Source: an uncultured Monoglobus sp.
GTDB lineage: Bacteria > Bacillota > Clostridia > Monoglobales > Monoglobaceae
Direction of reading: 5' to 3'
Length of the DNA: 36,462 nucleotides
NCBI GenBank assembly: GCA_947630505.1
Contig: CANRHV010000026.1
Coordinates: 1-36,462, forward strand
Every line of letters starts with the position of its first letter. The stretch's first letter is position 1. Of the stretch, positions 1 to 7,233 are shown piece by piece. The notes beneath the pieces were generated by a model, which had not been told where the DNA came from, did not search any database, and saw nothing but the letters and a program-made list of their open reading frames with translations. A program made the position numbers and the translations under genes.

Positions 1-62
1 ACCTTGTTCTCATATCCCGAATAAGTATGGGCGACATACCATTTAGCTTTATTGTCTGCCAT
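1..62 (-). CDS. nusG: NusG N-terminus (partial, runs off window)
   Basis: This is the start of the transcription elongation/termination factor NusG, which binds RNA polymerase through its NGN domain. Only the first 20 codons are present, beginning MADNKAKWYVAHTYSGYENK. The WYVxxTYSGYE signature is diagnostic of the NusG N-terminal domain. The ATG at 60-62 is preceded on the minus strand by an AAGGTGA ribosome binding site. It lies 17 nt downstream of secE, the classical secE-nusG pairing. The rest of the gene lies left of the window. Confidence 0.93.
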   Translation of the reverse strand, partial: MADNKAKWYVAHTYSGYENK

Positions 63-79
63 AAAATATCACCTTACTT

Positions 80-289
80 TTATCTGTTGATTATAAACGA
101 AATTCCCCATGTGAACAGAGCGTCCAAAACCCAGATAACTATGCCGACAATAAGAACGTAGAGCATAACAACAAGAGTGTTCTGCCGAATCTTTTTGAAA
201 GTAGGCCAAACGACCTTTTTCATCTCGGCTTTAACTTCCCTCACATACTTTGCTATTCTCTGAAAAAAGCTCATTTTTGTTTTTTCCAT
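80..289 (-). CDS. secE: Preprotein translocase subunit SecE
   Basis: SecE is the small essential subunit of the SecYEG translocon and clamps SecY in the cytoplasmic membrane. The 69-residue protein has the short Gram-positive architecture. An amphipathic cytoplasmic region (about residues 8-35) carries the conserved EVKAEMKKVVWPT motif, followed by one membrane helix (about residues 40-65). Gene order rpmG-secE-nusG is conserved in Firmicutes and supports the call. The ATG at 287-289 is the only sensible start. Nothing unusual. Confidence 0.96.
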   Translation of the reverse strand: MEKTKMSFFQRIAKYVREVKAEMKKVVWPTFKKIRQNTLVVMLYVLIVGIVIWVLDALFTWGISFIINR

Positions 290-306
290 TTTCTACACCT
301 CAATAA

Positions 307-456
307 TTACTTCGTTTCTCTGTGAACAGTGTGCTTCCTACAGAATCTGCAATATTTTTTCATCTCTATCCTGTCGGGGCAGTTCTGCTTGTTTTTCGTA
401 GTGTCGTAATTTCTCTGTTTGCATTCTGTGCAAGCCAGCGTAATCTTTGTTTGCAT
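307..456 (-). CDS. rpmG: 50S ribosomal protein L33
   Basis: This is a 49-residue L33 of the zinc-binding (C+) type. It starts [20 protein letters not shown] and ends near [14 protein letters not shown]. The two CxxC pairs (TECK-type knuckle near residues 9-12 and CRFC near residues 36-39) are the zinc ligands. The ATG at 454-456 has a GAGGTG ribosome binding site about 7 nt upstream. It is the first gene of the rpmG-secE-nusG operon, 17 nt ahead of secE. The gene is small and easily missed. Confidence 0.95.
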   Translation of the reverse strand: MQTKITLACTECKQRNYDTTKNKQNCPDRIEMKKYCRFCRKHTVHRETK

Positions 457-509
457 AATTTCACCTCAAATTCTAAAACACAAATAAAGCCTCCAAAGAG
501 GCAATATCT

Positions 510-538
510 ATACTAACATATTTTTTTCAAGTTGTCAA
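510..538 (-). promoter_or_regulatory. Promoter of the rpmG-secE-nusG operon
   Basis: On the minus strand TTGACA (533-538) and TAGTAT (510-515) are separated by exactly 17 nt, with an extended -10 TG dinucleotide (TGT before TAGTAT). This is a near-consensus housekeeping sigma promoter placed about 50 nt upstream of the rpmG start. Confidence 0.85.
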
Positions 539-640
539 CAATTTTTTTAGAAAAATTTTGAATAAAATTAACATAAAAAACTTGTCCTCAATATATAGTA
601 ACATATAAATCAAAAAACACAATATAATGAGGTAAATTTG

Positions 641-1681
641 ATGGACAGCTTAAAAATTATTTTTGTTTACATAGGATTAATAATAGGCGCGGGCTTCGCG
701 TCGGGACGCGAAATATGCGAATATTTCAATTTCTGCTCAAATTCCGACTACGGCGGAATAGTTCTGGCGTCGCTGCTGTTCGCTTTTATATGCTATATAA
801 TACTCAAAAAATCGTCCGAATATAATATATATAATATAAAGGACTATGTTTGCCACACGGTCTCATATTCAAAATTATTTCAAAAACTGTTTTTAGCTTT
901 GATTTTCGCCGACCTCGCGGTCGGACTTGTTGTGATGCTGTCTTCATTCGGAGAAATAATAAGCGCGAGATTTGAAATAAATAAGCTTTCGGGTTCGATC
1001 ATATTGGCTCTTTTATGCGCCGCTGTATTTGTTTTTGACATCAGAGGCATCGCGGCGGTTAATATAATACTTGTTCCCGTTATTATTTTAACCGTTACCG
1101 TAATATGCCTTTTTTCCATACTTTCAAAAATATACAGCACCGCCTTTAATCCGAGAGACTTTTTCATGGGATTTGACCGAAATATATTGCTGATGTCGGT
1201 ATTTTACGTGAGCTATAACACTTTGACCGCGGCTTCTGTATTATCTCCACTTTCAAAAACAATAAAATCAAAAAAGAATATAATTATAGGCTCGACCGCC
1301 GCCGGATTTATCATAGGCCTGCTTATTTTTCTTGTGTGGCTGGCCGTTAAATTAAATTTCAAAACTCTGTGGTACGAAAGTTTCCCTTTAAAAAAGCTGG
1401 CTGGAGCGATAAACAACAATTTTGAGGACATCTATTCCCTCTGCCTCATTTTCTCAATATTTACCACGGCTGTATCCGAAGGCTACGGAATACTTTCATA
1501 CTTTAAGCCCGACTCCGCCCTAAAGCGCGGTCTTTACTCAATAATAATTTTCGCCGCTCTTCTTCCTCTTTCACGCCTCGGCTTTTCTTATTTAGTCAAA
1601 AACCTGTATTTCATTATGGGAGCCCTCGGCACGATCTGGACCGTTTTCATTTTTATTGATTATGCTAAAAACAAATATTAA
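641..1681 (+). CDS. YkvI-like polytopic membrane protein
   Basis: This 346-residue integral membrane protein has about ten hydrophobic helices. Its N-terminus reads IGLIIGAGFASGREICEYF, resembling the unwound first helix of LeuT/APC-fold transporters. That signature is typical of the YkvI family found in Bacilli and Clostridia. The substrate is unknown. The ATG at 641 was preferred over the in-frame TTG at 638 because GAGGT (629-633) sits 7 nt before it. It is divergent from rpmG and followed by a long AT-rich, repeat-bearing spacer, so it is probably monocistronic. Membrane topology is clear; transport of a small solute or amino acid is an inference from fold only. Confidence 0.8.
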   Translation: MDSLKIIFVYIGLIIGAGFASGREICEYFNFCSNSDYGGIVLASLLFAFICYIILKKSSEYNIYNIKDYVCHTVSYSKLFQKLFLALIFADLAVGLVVMLSSFGEIISARFEINKLSGSIILALLCAAVFVFDIRGIAAVNIILVPVIILTVTVICLFSILSKIYSTAFNPRDFFMGFDRNILLMSVFYVSYNTLTAASVLSPLSKTIKSKKNIIIGSTAAGFIIGLLIFLVWLAVKLNFKTLWYESFPLKKLAGAINNNFEDIYSLCLIFSIFTTAVSEGYGILSYFKPDSALKRGLYSIIIFAALLPLSRLGFSYLVKNLYFIMGALGTIWTVFIFIDYAKNKY

Positions 1682-2104
1682 CACTTTAACCGTTAATAAA
1701 CTGTTTAAAACTTGTGGAAAATTTTTCAACAAATAAAAACCGGTATAAAATGTTAATATTAAAATTATTTTACAAACCCGTTATAAACCCGTTAAATTTA
1801 AGTTAAAATAAGCCCAAACCGAGTTTTATACATTTCCCACCGCCCCAACAACAACTCCCTCAACAAAAATAAATAAAATATATATTATATATATTATGTA
1901 AAAGGCTCCCCTTCCTTTAGGAGGGGGAGCTGGCAACGTAGTGATTAGTGATTAGCGAATAGTCATTACGCGAAGATAATTTGAAGAAAATCATTTGTAT
2001 TTCCCCGCGTTTTAATTAAGGCTCGCCCCTTGGGGAGAGCTGTCAGCGAAGCTGACTGAGAGGGGTTTTAATAAATATTTAATTTTTTTTAACTAATCCT
2101 TATG
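1682..2104. other. AT-rich intergenic region with one dispersed repeat
   Basis: I see no credible gene in this 420-nt stretch. The left part (1682-1900) is very AT-rich with scattered TTAA and ATAT runs and one imperfect DnaA-box-like word (TGTGGAAAA near 1715). The right part (about 1903-2066) is a GC-richer copy of the dispersed repeat that recurs near 2903 and 3608. Confidence 0.6.
1903..2066. repeat. Dispersed GC-rich repeat, copy 1
   Basis: The element begins with GGCTCCCC, carries the phrase GTAGTGATTAGTGATTAG, then TTTGTATTTCCCCGCG, and ends GAGCTGTCAGCGAAGC followed by TGACTGAGAGGGG. The same order of blocks occurs at 2903-3059 with only scattered differences, and its right end recurs at 3608-3656. 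CTTGGGGAG-type and TCAGCGAAGCTGA blocks are self-complementary. It looks like a non-coding miniature or REP-like element. Confidence 0.75.
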
Positions 2105-2344
2105 TTATCTAATCGCATACTTCAAAATCTTCCTGCAATTCTCACACAGCGATATATTATCAAATTTCTCAAGTCCTTCCTCTTTTCCGCAGTTGGCACA
2201 TCTGGGCGTCAGTCTGAACAGCGACACTCCGATCCCGTCGGGCAGCGGCAGCATATTGGCCTCGGAATCGGGCTTTAAATTAAATTCTTCCCTATATTTT
2301 TTGGGAATTGTTATTCTTCCTATAGAATCAATTTTGACTATCAT
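2105..2344 (-). CDS. AbrB-like swapped-hairpin regulator with C-terminal zinc ribbon
   Basis: This 79-residue protein opens with MIVKIDSIGRITIPKKYRE, a classic SpoVT/AbrB/MazE swapped-hairpin DNA-binding motif (residues 1-45). A compact C4 zinc finger follows, CANCG (about residue 49) and CENC (about residue 67). The fusion suggests a small transcriptional regulator rather than a MazE antitoxin, because no toxin gene is adjacent. The ATG at 2342-2344 has an ideal GGAGGT site 7 nt upstream on the minus strand. It is preceded by an unusually structured leader (2387-2540) and a promoter at 2547-2575. The target genes are unknown. Confidence 0.82.
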   Translation of the reverse strand: MIVKIDSIGRITIPKKYREEFNLKPDSEANMLPLPDGIGVSLFRLTPRCANCGKEEGLEKFDNISLCENCRKILKYAIR

Positions 2345-2386
2345 AAATAATACCTCCGTAAATTTAAGTAAAATAAAAAGGCGCGA

Positions 2387-2417
2387 AGCATAGCGCCGCG
2401 CCCAAAAACGCTATGCT
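2387..2417 (-). promoter_or_regulatory. Promoter-proximal hairpin in abrB-like leader
   Basis: AGCATAGCG (2387-2395) is perfectly complementary to CGCTATGCT (2409-2417) with a 13-nt loop. The hairpin lies in the untranslated leader between the large palindrome at 2425-2539 and the GGAGGT of the AbrB-like gene. No U-run follows on the minus strand, so it is not a simple terminator; a leader or protein-binding role is possible. Confidence 0.55.
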
Positions 2418-2424
2418 CATAATC

Positions 2425-2539
2425 GCCAAATTATTTATTTTATACATACCACGTCATATGCTAAAATTGAGCACGCATTTTTGACTATGCAAAAATGCAT
2501 ATGCCGTGGCTATATATGATAATTGTAAAATAATTTGGC
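2425..2539 (-). repeat. Large imperfect palindrome in the abrB-like leader
   Basis: The left arm (2425-2461) starts GCCAAATTATTT and ends near CCACGTCATATGC. The right arm (2497-2539) is its imperfect reverse complement, GCATATGCCGTGG to AAATAATTTGGC. Inside is a further hairpin, GCATTTTTG (2475-2483) with CAAAAATGC (2490-2498). The predicted transcription start on the minus strand coincides with the right end, so the palindrome would form the first 115 nt of the mRNA. A MITE insertion is the alternative, but I see no clear target duplication. Confidence 0.6.
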
Positions 2540-2546
2540 AATTCTT

Positions 2547-2575
2547 ATTATATCACAGCCCGCAACATAAGTAAA
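2547..2575 (-). promoter_or_regulatory. Probable promoter of the AbrB-like gene
   Basis: On the minus strand the -10 TATAAT (2547-2552) is a perfect match, and TTTACT (2570-2575) lies 17 nt upstream as a moderate -35. It would start transcription around 2540, about 195 nt ahead of the AbrB-like start codon. Confidence 0.6.
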
Positions 2576-2652
2576 CAAAAACTTTAAAACAAATTTCGAC
2601 AAAATATTTAAATAATAAATAAATATAAATCTTAATATAAATTAAAATCCCC

Positions 2653-2682
2653 TTGAAAAAAAGAGGGATTGGATGTTATAAT
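2653..2682 (+). promoter_or_regulatory. Antisense-RNA promoter of the degenerate toxin-like module
   Basis: TTGAAA (2653-2658) and an extended TGT-TATAAT (2677-2682) are separated by 18 nt. The transcript would run rightward through GGCACCGC-AAAC-GCGGT and a hairpin at 2736-2771, antisense to the small ORF at 2767-2817. The promoter and downstream 30 nt closely resemble the antisense promoter at 9302-9330 of the intact locus. Confidence 0.6.
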
Positions 2683-2766
2683 TAACTTAACAAAACGGCA
2701 CCGCAAACGCGGTATAGCCCCAAATTTGGTTATAATATAACCGCTTTTAATGACCACGTGAAGCGG

Positions 2767-2817
2767 TTATATTACTTTGTTCGGAAAAATTGCAAACAGA
2801 ATAAGTATGATAAACAT
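2767..2817 (-). pseudogene. Truncated small hydrophobic peptide, relative of the 9150-9221 ORF
   Basis: Sixteen codons encode a hydrophobic peptide, MFIILILFAIFPNKVI. Its order of residues (II-LILF-IF--K-V) parallels the intact peptide at 9150-9221. Downstream on the minus strand, at nearly the same distance (47 against 44 nt), lies the shared GGCTATACCGC and GCGGTGCC block. There is no ribosome binding site. The frame closes upstream at a stop codon beside the palindrome GGCGGATA-A-TATCCGCC, which seems to have replaced the 5' part. I read it as a decayed second copy of the module. Confidence 0.45.
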
Positions 2818-2831
2818 TATAAGTTTTTAAA

Positions 2832-2852
2832 CGGGCGGATAATATCCGCCAT
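2832..2852. repeat. Short GGCGGATA-type palindromic repeat
   Basis: GGCGGATAATATCCGCC (2834-2850) is a near-perfect palindrome. Variants recur at about 3591-3608 (GGCGGATATTATCCGC), 10779-10800 (GGCGGATATCATCCGCC) and 12641-12666 (ACGGATATATCCGT), always next to the GC-rich dispersed repeats. Confidence 0.7.
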
Positions 2853-2902
2853 TGCATTATTATGTAAATCATAGTCGTAGGGGACGACGACCCCGGCGTC
2901 CC

Positions 2903-3059
2903 GGCTCGCCCCTTAGGGAGAGCTTCCAACGTAGTGATTAGTAATTAGATAATAGTGATTAAACGAAGATAGTTTGAAGAAAATCGTTTGTATTTCCCCG
3001 CGTCTTAAGTCAGGCTCGCCCCTTGGGGAGAGCTGTCAGCGAAGCTGACTGAGAGGGGT
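2903..3059. repeat. Dispersed GC-rich repeat, copy 2
   Basis: This copy has the same block order as copy 1 at 1903-2066. It starts GCTCGCCCCTTAGGGAGAGC, then GTAGTGATTAGTAATTAG, TTTGTATTTCCCCGCG and AGCTGTCAGCGAAGCTGACT, and ends in GAGAGGGG. It stands immediately upstream of the tRNA cluster promoter. Confidence 0.75.
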
Positions 3060-3129
3060 ATTTTTATCAAGTTAAAAATCCGTTACTAATTTATTATTCA
3101 AAATTTTATAAATAAATTCAAAAAATCCC

Positions 3130-3158
3130 TTGACAACGGGCTCTCCGAGTGTTATAAT
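3130..3158 (+). promoter_or_regulatory. Promoter of the tRNA Leu-fMet-Ala cluster
   Basis: TTGACA (3130-3135), a 17-nt spacer and TATAAT (3153-3158) form a full-consensus promoter. It lies 25 nt upstream of the tRNA-Leu gene, as expected for a stable-RNA operon. Confidence 0.9.
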
Positions 3159-3182
3159 ATCTAAGCTGTGTTGGTAACATGC

Positions 3183-3271
3183 GCCGGAGTGGCGGAACTG
3201 GCAGACGCCCGGGACTTAAAATCCCGTGGGATTAATTTCCCGTACCGGTTCGATTCCGGTCTCCGGCACCA
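3183..3271 (+). tRNA. tRNA-Leu (anticodon TAA)
   Basis: The acceptor arms GCCGGAG and CTCCGGC pair fully, and ACCA is encoded at the 3' end. The anticodon loop reads CTTAAAA with anticodon TAA. A long variable arm (around GTGGGATTAATTTCCCGT) marks a class II tRNA, and the TTCGATTCC T-loop is intact. It is the first gene of a three-tRNA operon. Confidence 0.95.
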
Positions 3272-3278
3272 GATATAT

Positions 3279-3355
<77 letters not shown>

Positions 3356-3368
3356 CTTTTTTATATAC

Positions 3369-3444
3369 GGGGCATTAGCGCAGCTGGGAGCGCACAACAC
3401 TGGCAGTGTTGGGGTCAGGGGTTCGAATCCCCTATGCTCCACCA
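3369..3444 (+). tRNA. tRNA-Ala (anticodon GGC)
   Basis: The 76-nt cloverleaf has acceptor GGGGCAT with ATGCTCC, and anticodon stem CAACA/TGTTG around CTGGCAG, giving anticodon GGC. T-loop GTTCGAATCC and encoded CCA are present. It is the last tRNA of the cluster, followed directly by a nested terminator structure. Confidence 0.92.
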
Positions 3445-3445
3445 C

Positions 3446-3508
3446 GTCGCGGTACGCGGCGTTTTTACGAAGTCACTGCAAGCAGTGACTTCTTTTTTGA
3501 GCCGCGAC
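3446..3508 (+). terminator. tRNA operon terminator nested in an outer inverted repeat
   Basis: The inner stem GAAGTCACTGC (3469-3479) pairs with GCAGTGACTTC (3482-3492), followed by six Ts: a strong intrinsic terminator. It is bracketed by an outer pair, GTCGCGG (3446-3452) and CCGCGAC (3502-3508), starting 2 nt after the tRNA-Ala CCA end. The same nested design follows tRNA-Arg at 10533-10604. Confidence 0.88.
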
Positions 3509-3585
3509 CGCTCCTTTTTCCCACGAAACGCACTTCGTTGGCGCTTTGCGTGAGCCCTGATATGCGACATTTTACAAAAATATAT

Positions 3586-3656
3586 GTAGGGGCGGATATT
3601 ATCCGCTCGGCTCGCCCCTTGGGGAGAGCTGTCAGCGTAGCTGACTGAGAGGGGTT
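3586..3656. repeat. Dispersed repeat, short copy 3
   Basis: It combines the GGCGGATATTATCCGC palindrome with the right-hand block of the GC-rich repeat (GCTCGCCCCTTGGGGAGAGC, then GTCAGCGTAGCTGACTGAGA and GGGG). The central GTGATTAG segment of copies 1 and 2 is absent, so this is a shorter version. Confidence 0.7.
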
Positions 3657-3729
3657 AAGTTGTTTATAATTGATAAGATTTCTTAATTATGCCGTCGAAG
3701 GCGGCGGATGGGGAGAATTTATTTTTCTC

Positions 3730-3758
3730 TTGTATATATTTATCTTTTGTGTTATAAT
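3730..3758 (+). promoter_or_regulatory. Promoter of rsmA
   Basis: TTGTAT (3730-3735), a 17-nt spacer and a perfect TATAAT (3753-3758) with an upstream TG sit 31 nt before the rsmA start codon. It probably drives rsmA-rdgB. Confidence 0.75.
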
Positions 3759-3789
3759 CATCTAAAATTATTTATTGAGGTAAATTATT

Positions 3790-4647
3790 ATGAAACTGTA
3801 TAATAAATCGGAGCTTATGCCGCTGCTCGAAAAATTCGGCTTTAATTTTTCCAAAACGCTCGGTCAGAATTTTTTGATAGATAAGAATATACTAGATAAA
3901 ATTATTGATAATTCAAATATTAATCAAAATACTAACGTTTTGGAAATCGGTCCCGGGGCCGGAACATTGACTTATGAATTATGTAAGCGCGCGAAAAAAG
4001 TTGTGGCTGTTGAAATTGACAATGCTCTTATTCCTATTCTTGAATATAATTTATCTGAATTTAGTAATTTTACCTTAATAAATGATGATATTATGAAAAA
4101 TGATTTGAAAAAATTGATACAAGAAAACTTTGAAAGCGAAAAATTTATTGTCGCCGCCAATCTGCCTTACTATATAACCACTCCTATTATTATGAATATG
4201 TTTGAATGCGGATTTAACGTTGAGTCAATGATACTTATGATTCAGAAAGAGGTTGCCAATCGCATATATGCAAAGCCGGGAACCAAGGATTACGGGGCTC
4301 TGACCGTCGGTGTAGGATTTTATTCTTCTCCCGAAATAATTTGTCAGGCGCCGCCGCACTGCTTTACTCCGCAGCCAAAGGTAAGCTCTGTCGTAATAAA
4401 ACTTAATGTGTATGAAAATCAGCCATATCATGTGAACAATAAAGAAATGTTTTTCAAAACGGTCAAATCGGTTTTTTCGCAGCGAAGAAAAACTTTGGTT
4501 AATTCCTTATCGGGAAGTCCTTTTATAAATTGTGATAAAATCAAAATTGAAAACGCGCTTAATAATATGGGACTTGATTTAAAAATTCGCGGCGAAAAAC
4601 TTGATATTGACCGACTGGCGGAACTTTCAAATCTTTTATTTAAATAA
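3790..4647 (+). CDS. rsmA: 16S rRNA dimethyladenosine transferase RsmA (KsgA)
   Basis: RsmA uses S-adenosylmethionine to dimethylate two adjacent adenines in helix 45 of 16S rRNA, a late 30S assembly checkpoint. At 285 residues it matches the family length. Visible motifs are QNFLIDKNI near residue 27, the SAM-binding VLEIGPGAGTLTYEL near residue 54, the catalytic NLPYYITTPI near residue 122, and a C-terminal region with VFSQRRKTL. TTGAGGTAAATT precedes the ATG. It is followed 17 nt later by rdgB in the same direction, and no defect is visible. Confidence 0.95.
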   Translation: MKLYNKSELMPLLEKFGFNFSKTLGQNFLIDKNILDKIIDNSNINQNTNVLEIGPGAGTLTYELCKRAKKVVAVEIDNALIPILEYNLSEFSNFTLINDDIMKNDLKKLIQENFESEKFIVAANLPYYITTPIIMNMFECGFNVESMILMIQKEVANRIYAKPGTKDYGALTVGVGFYSSPEIICQAPPHCFTPQPKVSSVVIKLNVYENQPYHVNNKEMFFKTVKSVFSQRRKTLVNSLSGSPFINCDKIKIENALNNMGLDLKIRGEKLDIDRLAELSNLLFK

Positions 4648-4664
4648 TTGAGGAGATAAAAATT

Positions 4665-5252
4665 ATGAAAACATTTGTGCTTGCAAGTCAAAATAAACAT
4701 AAGGCCGAGGAAATAAAACAAATTCTCTGTTCGGGTTTTGAAATAAAAACCATGGACGAAGTAGGTCTTTCCGATTTCGAGATAATTGAGGATGGAAATA
4801 CTTTCGAGGAAAACGCCGCTAAAAAAGCCGTCGCGGTTTTTGAAAAAATTAATATGCCGGTTATTGCCGACGACAGCGGGCTTTGCGTTGATTTTTTAAG
4901 CGGCGCGCCCGGAGTTCATACCGCGAGGTTTGCCGGCGAAAACGCTTCGGACAGCGAAAATATTGATAAATTATTATTCGAGCTTAAAAATGTTCCTTTT
5001 GAAAAACGCTCGGCAAAATTTGTGTGCGTTATCGCCTTAGTTGAAAATTCAGCCGATAATATCAAATATTTCAGAGGTGAATGTTCGGGATTTATTTTGA
5101 ATGAAAAAAAAGGAACTTCGGGTTTTGGATACGATCCTGTATTTTATTATAAGGAATATAAAAAAACTCTGGCCGAACTCGGTGAGGATGTTAAAAATAC
5201 GATAAGCCACAGATATAAGGCCCTTAAAGCGTTTTCCGATTTTTTAAAATAA
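4665..5252 (+). CDS. rdgB: XTP/dITP pyrophosphatase (RdgB/HAM1)
   Basis: This house-cleaning enzyme hydrolyses non-canonical purine triphosphates (XTP, dITP, ITP) to monophosphates and pyrophosphate, keeping them out of nucleic acids. The 195-residue protein has all Ham1 signatures: ASQNKHKAEEI at the N-terminus, the metal and base site ADDSGLCVDFLSGAPGVHTA, FGYDPVF near residue 153, and a C-terminal SHRYKAL. A GAGGAG site precedes the ATG. It is co-directional with rsmA and lies just upstream of the first parS site. Confidence 0.95.
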   Translation: MKTFVLASQNKHKAEEIKQILCSGFEIKTMDEVGLSDFEIIEDGNTFEENAAKKAVAVFEKINMPVIADDSGLCVDFLSGAPGVHTARFAGENASDSENIDKLLFELKNVPFEKRSAKFVCVIALVENSADNIKYFRGECSGFILNEKKGTSGFGYDPVFYYKEYKKTLAELGEDVKNTISHRYKALKAFSDFLK

Positions 5253-5263
5253 TTGTCAAATAA

Positions 5264-5279
5264 TGTTTCATATGAAACA
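5264..5279. promoter_or_regulatory. parS-like site upstream of parA
   Basis: TGTTTCATATGAAACA is a perfect 16-bp palindrome. It differs from the ParB-binding consensus TGTTTCACGTGAAACA only in the central two bases, and sits 74 nt before the parA start. ParB binding could both nucleate segregation complexes and modulate parA expression. Confidence 0.75.
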
Positions 5280-5352
5280 AATTTTTAAAAAACTATTGAA
5301 AATACTTTAAAATGTGTTATAATGGTAATATTGAAAAGGACGGTATATAAAT

Positions 5353-6117
5353 ATGGGTAAAATTATAGCTATAGCAAATCAAAAAGGCGGCGTGGGAAAA
5401 ACAACCACGGCGATTAATTTATGCGCTTGTTTGGGTTTAAAAAATAAAAAAACACTGCTGATTGATATTGATCCCCAGGCGAACGCCACAAGCGGTCTCG
5501 GAGTAAACGGGAAAGATAAGGAATATACAAGCTATGATTTTATCGTAGGGGACGAGCCTGCTCAAAAGGCTGTTGTAAAAACCGATTATAAAAATCTTTG
5601 GATAACTCCGGGTGATTTAAATTTGGCGGGAGCGGATATTGAACTCAGTGACAAGGAAAGACGGGAATTCAGATTAAAAGAGCAGCTTTCTAATATTAAA
5701 GATGATTATGATTTTATAATTATTGATTGTCCGCCGTCATTGGGACTTATAACATTAAACGCTTTCGCTGCCTGCGACAGCGTTATAATGCCGATACAGT
5801 GCGAGTATTACGCACTTGAGGGATTGTCTCAGCTGACAAAAACAATTAAAAACGTTAAGAGGACAATAAATAAAAATCTGATGATCGAGGGCGTTTTGCT
5901 TACAATGTTTGATAAGAGGACGAATCTCGCGATACAGGTAGTGGAGGAAGTGAGAAAATATTTTTCTTCCACAGTTTTTAAAACGGTGATACCCCGAAAC
6001 GTCCGTCTTTCCGAGGCTCCGAGCTTCGGTATGCCCGCCATAGAATATGATAAAAATTCAAGAGGCGCCGAAAGTTATATGAAGCTCGCGGCCGAAATAA
6101 TAAAGAAAAATAAATAA
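5353..6117 (+). CDS. parA: Chromosome-partitioning ATPase ParA/Soj
   Basis: This deviant Walker ATPase drives ParB-parS segregation and, in Firmicutes, modulates DnaA. The 254-residue protein has the deviant Walker A KGGVGKTTTA at residues 11-20, LLIDIDPQANATSG (A' box), IIIDCPPSLG (Walker B region) and the late motif APSFGMPAIEYD. The N-terminus is short, without a DNA-binding extension, as in chromosomal Soj rather than plasmid ParA. AAAGGA about 14 nt ahead of the ATG is a modest ribosome binding site. It is flanked by two parS-like sites and followed by parB. Confidence 0.95.
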   Translation: MGKIIAIANQKGGVGKTTTAINLCACLGLKNKKTLLIDIDPQANATSGLGVNGKDKEYTSYDFIVGDEPAQKAVVKTDYKNLWITPGDLNLAGADIELSDKERREFRLKEQLSNIKDDYDFIIIDCPPSLGLITLNAFAACDSVIMPIQCEYYALEGLSQLTKTIKNVKRTINKNLMIEGVLLTMFDKRTNLAIQVVEEVRKYFSSTVFKTVIPRNVRLSEAPSFGMPAIEYDKNSRGAESYMKLAAEIIKKNK

Positions 6118-6133
6118 TGTTTTACGTGAAACA
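6118..6133. promoter_or_regulatory. parS site between parA and parB
   Basis: TGTTTTACGTGAAACA matches the parS consensus TGTTTCACGTGAAACA at 15 of 16 positions. It lies 1 nt after the parA stop codon and 21 nt before the parB start. Placement inside the parAB operon is the common chromosomal arrangement. Confidence 0.85.
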
Positions 6134-6154
6134 TTGAATTAAGGAAGTGAAACA

Positions 6155-7057
6155 ATGGCATCGAGAAAAGTTATGGGAAAAGGTATCGGTGTGCTGTTTT
6201 CGGATATGGATTTTAATGATGACGGAGAAAATATAGACATTTTTAAGGACTTAAATGAAGAAATTGATGAAAGCAGTATTAAAAATATAAGAATACGCGA
6301 TATCGAGCCGAACAAAAATCAACCGAGAAAAAATTTTGATAAGGAAAAGCTTGAGATTTTAAGCAACTCAATCAAAAATCACGGAATCGTTCAGCCTATA
6401 CTTGTTAAGCAAAAAGAAAACTCGACTTATATGATCGTCGCGGGCGAAAGACGCTGGAGAGCTGCGAAAATGGCGGGACTTAAAGAAATTCCGTGCATCG
6501 TGAGAGATTTTGAAAACGACGCCGTGATGGAGATAGCGCTGATCGAAAATCTTCAGCGTGAAAATCTCAATCCGATAGAGGAAGCGGAAGGATATAAAAG
6601 CCTGATGAACGCTTTCGGTCTCACACAGGAGGAAGTCGCCGAGCGCGTCGGAAAAAGCCGCAGCGCGGTGGCTAATTCTCTGCGTCTTAATAATCTTTGC
6701 GACGAGGTAAAAAAATTTGTGATAGACGGCAAAATAAGCCAGGGACACGCGAGAGCAATACTTTCGATAACCGATTCGAAAAAACAGACAGAGATCGCGA
6801 ATATAATAATAGAAAAAGGTCTTAACGTGCGTCAGGTTGAAAAAATGGTTTCCGAACTCGGCAAGACCAAGCAAAAAAAACCGGTCAAAAAAGTTTCCGG
6901 AATGATGAAAAAGTATTTTGAAGAGGTTGAAACATCCCTCGGGTCAAAATTCGGAACCAAAGTTAAAATTTCCGAAGGCGCCGGCAAAGGAAAAATCGAA
7001 ATCGAGTATTATTCGAAAGAAGATCTTGAAAGAATATTATTTGAATTAAAAAAATAA
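6155..7057 (+). CDS. parB: Chromosome-partitioning protein ParB/Spo0J
   Basis: ParB is a CTP-dependent DNA clamp that loads at parS and spreads. The 300-residue protein shows the N-terminal CTPase domain with IRDIEPNKNQPRKNFD, the GERRWRAAKMAG motif, and ENLQRENLNPIEEA. The helix-turn-helix LTQEEVAERVGKSRSAVANS reads parS, and a dimerisation region closes the protein. GGAAGTG precedes the ATG. The first residues resemble the usual ParA-stimulating N-terminus (RKVMGKGIGVLF). It is co-transcribed with parA. Confidence 0.95.
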   Translation: MASRKVMGKGIGVLFSDMDFNDDGENIDIFKDLNEEIDESSIKNIRIRDIEPNKNQPRKNFDKEKLEILSNSIKNHGIVQPILVKQKENSTYMIVAGERRWRAAKMAGLKEIPCIVRDFENDAVMEIALIENLQRENLNPIEEAEGYKSLMNAFGLTQEEVAERVGKSRSAVANSLRLNNLCDEVKKFVIDGKISQGHARAILSITDSKKQTEIANIIIEKGLNVRQVEKMVSELGKTKQKKPVKKVSGMMKKYFEEVETSLGSKFGTKVKISEGAGKGKIEIEYYSKEDLERILFELKK

Positions 7058-7233
7058 AATATATTATATTTAGTATATTTTACAAAAAACAACGCTTTAA
7101 AAACGTGCTTTATTTGACCGATTTGAATTACTCATAATGATAGTATATTAAAATCGAATCAAATTGATTTAAAGGCTGTTTTTGGAGCTTGTGAACAAAA
7201 TGACTTTTTTATAAAAATAAAGAAGGTGGAAAA

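Noticed and set aside
1690..1900. Possible replication origin (AT-rich DNA with TGTGGAAAA word)
   Set aside because: Only one imperfect DnaA-box word is seen, no cluster of boxes, and no dnaA/dnaN nearby, in spite of parAB in the window.
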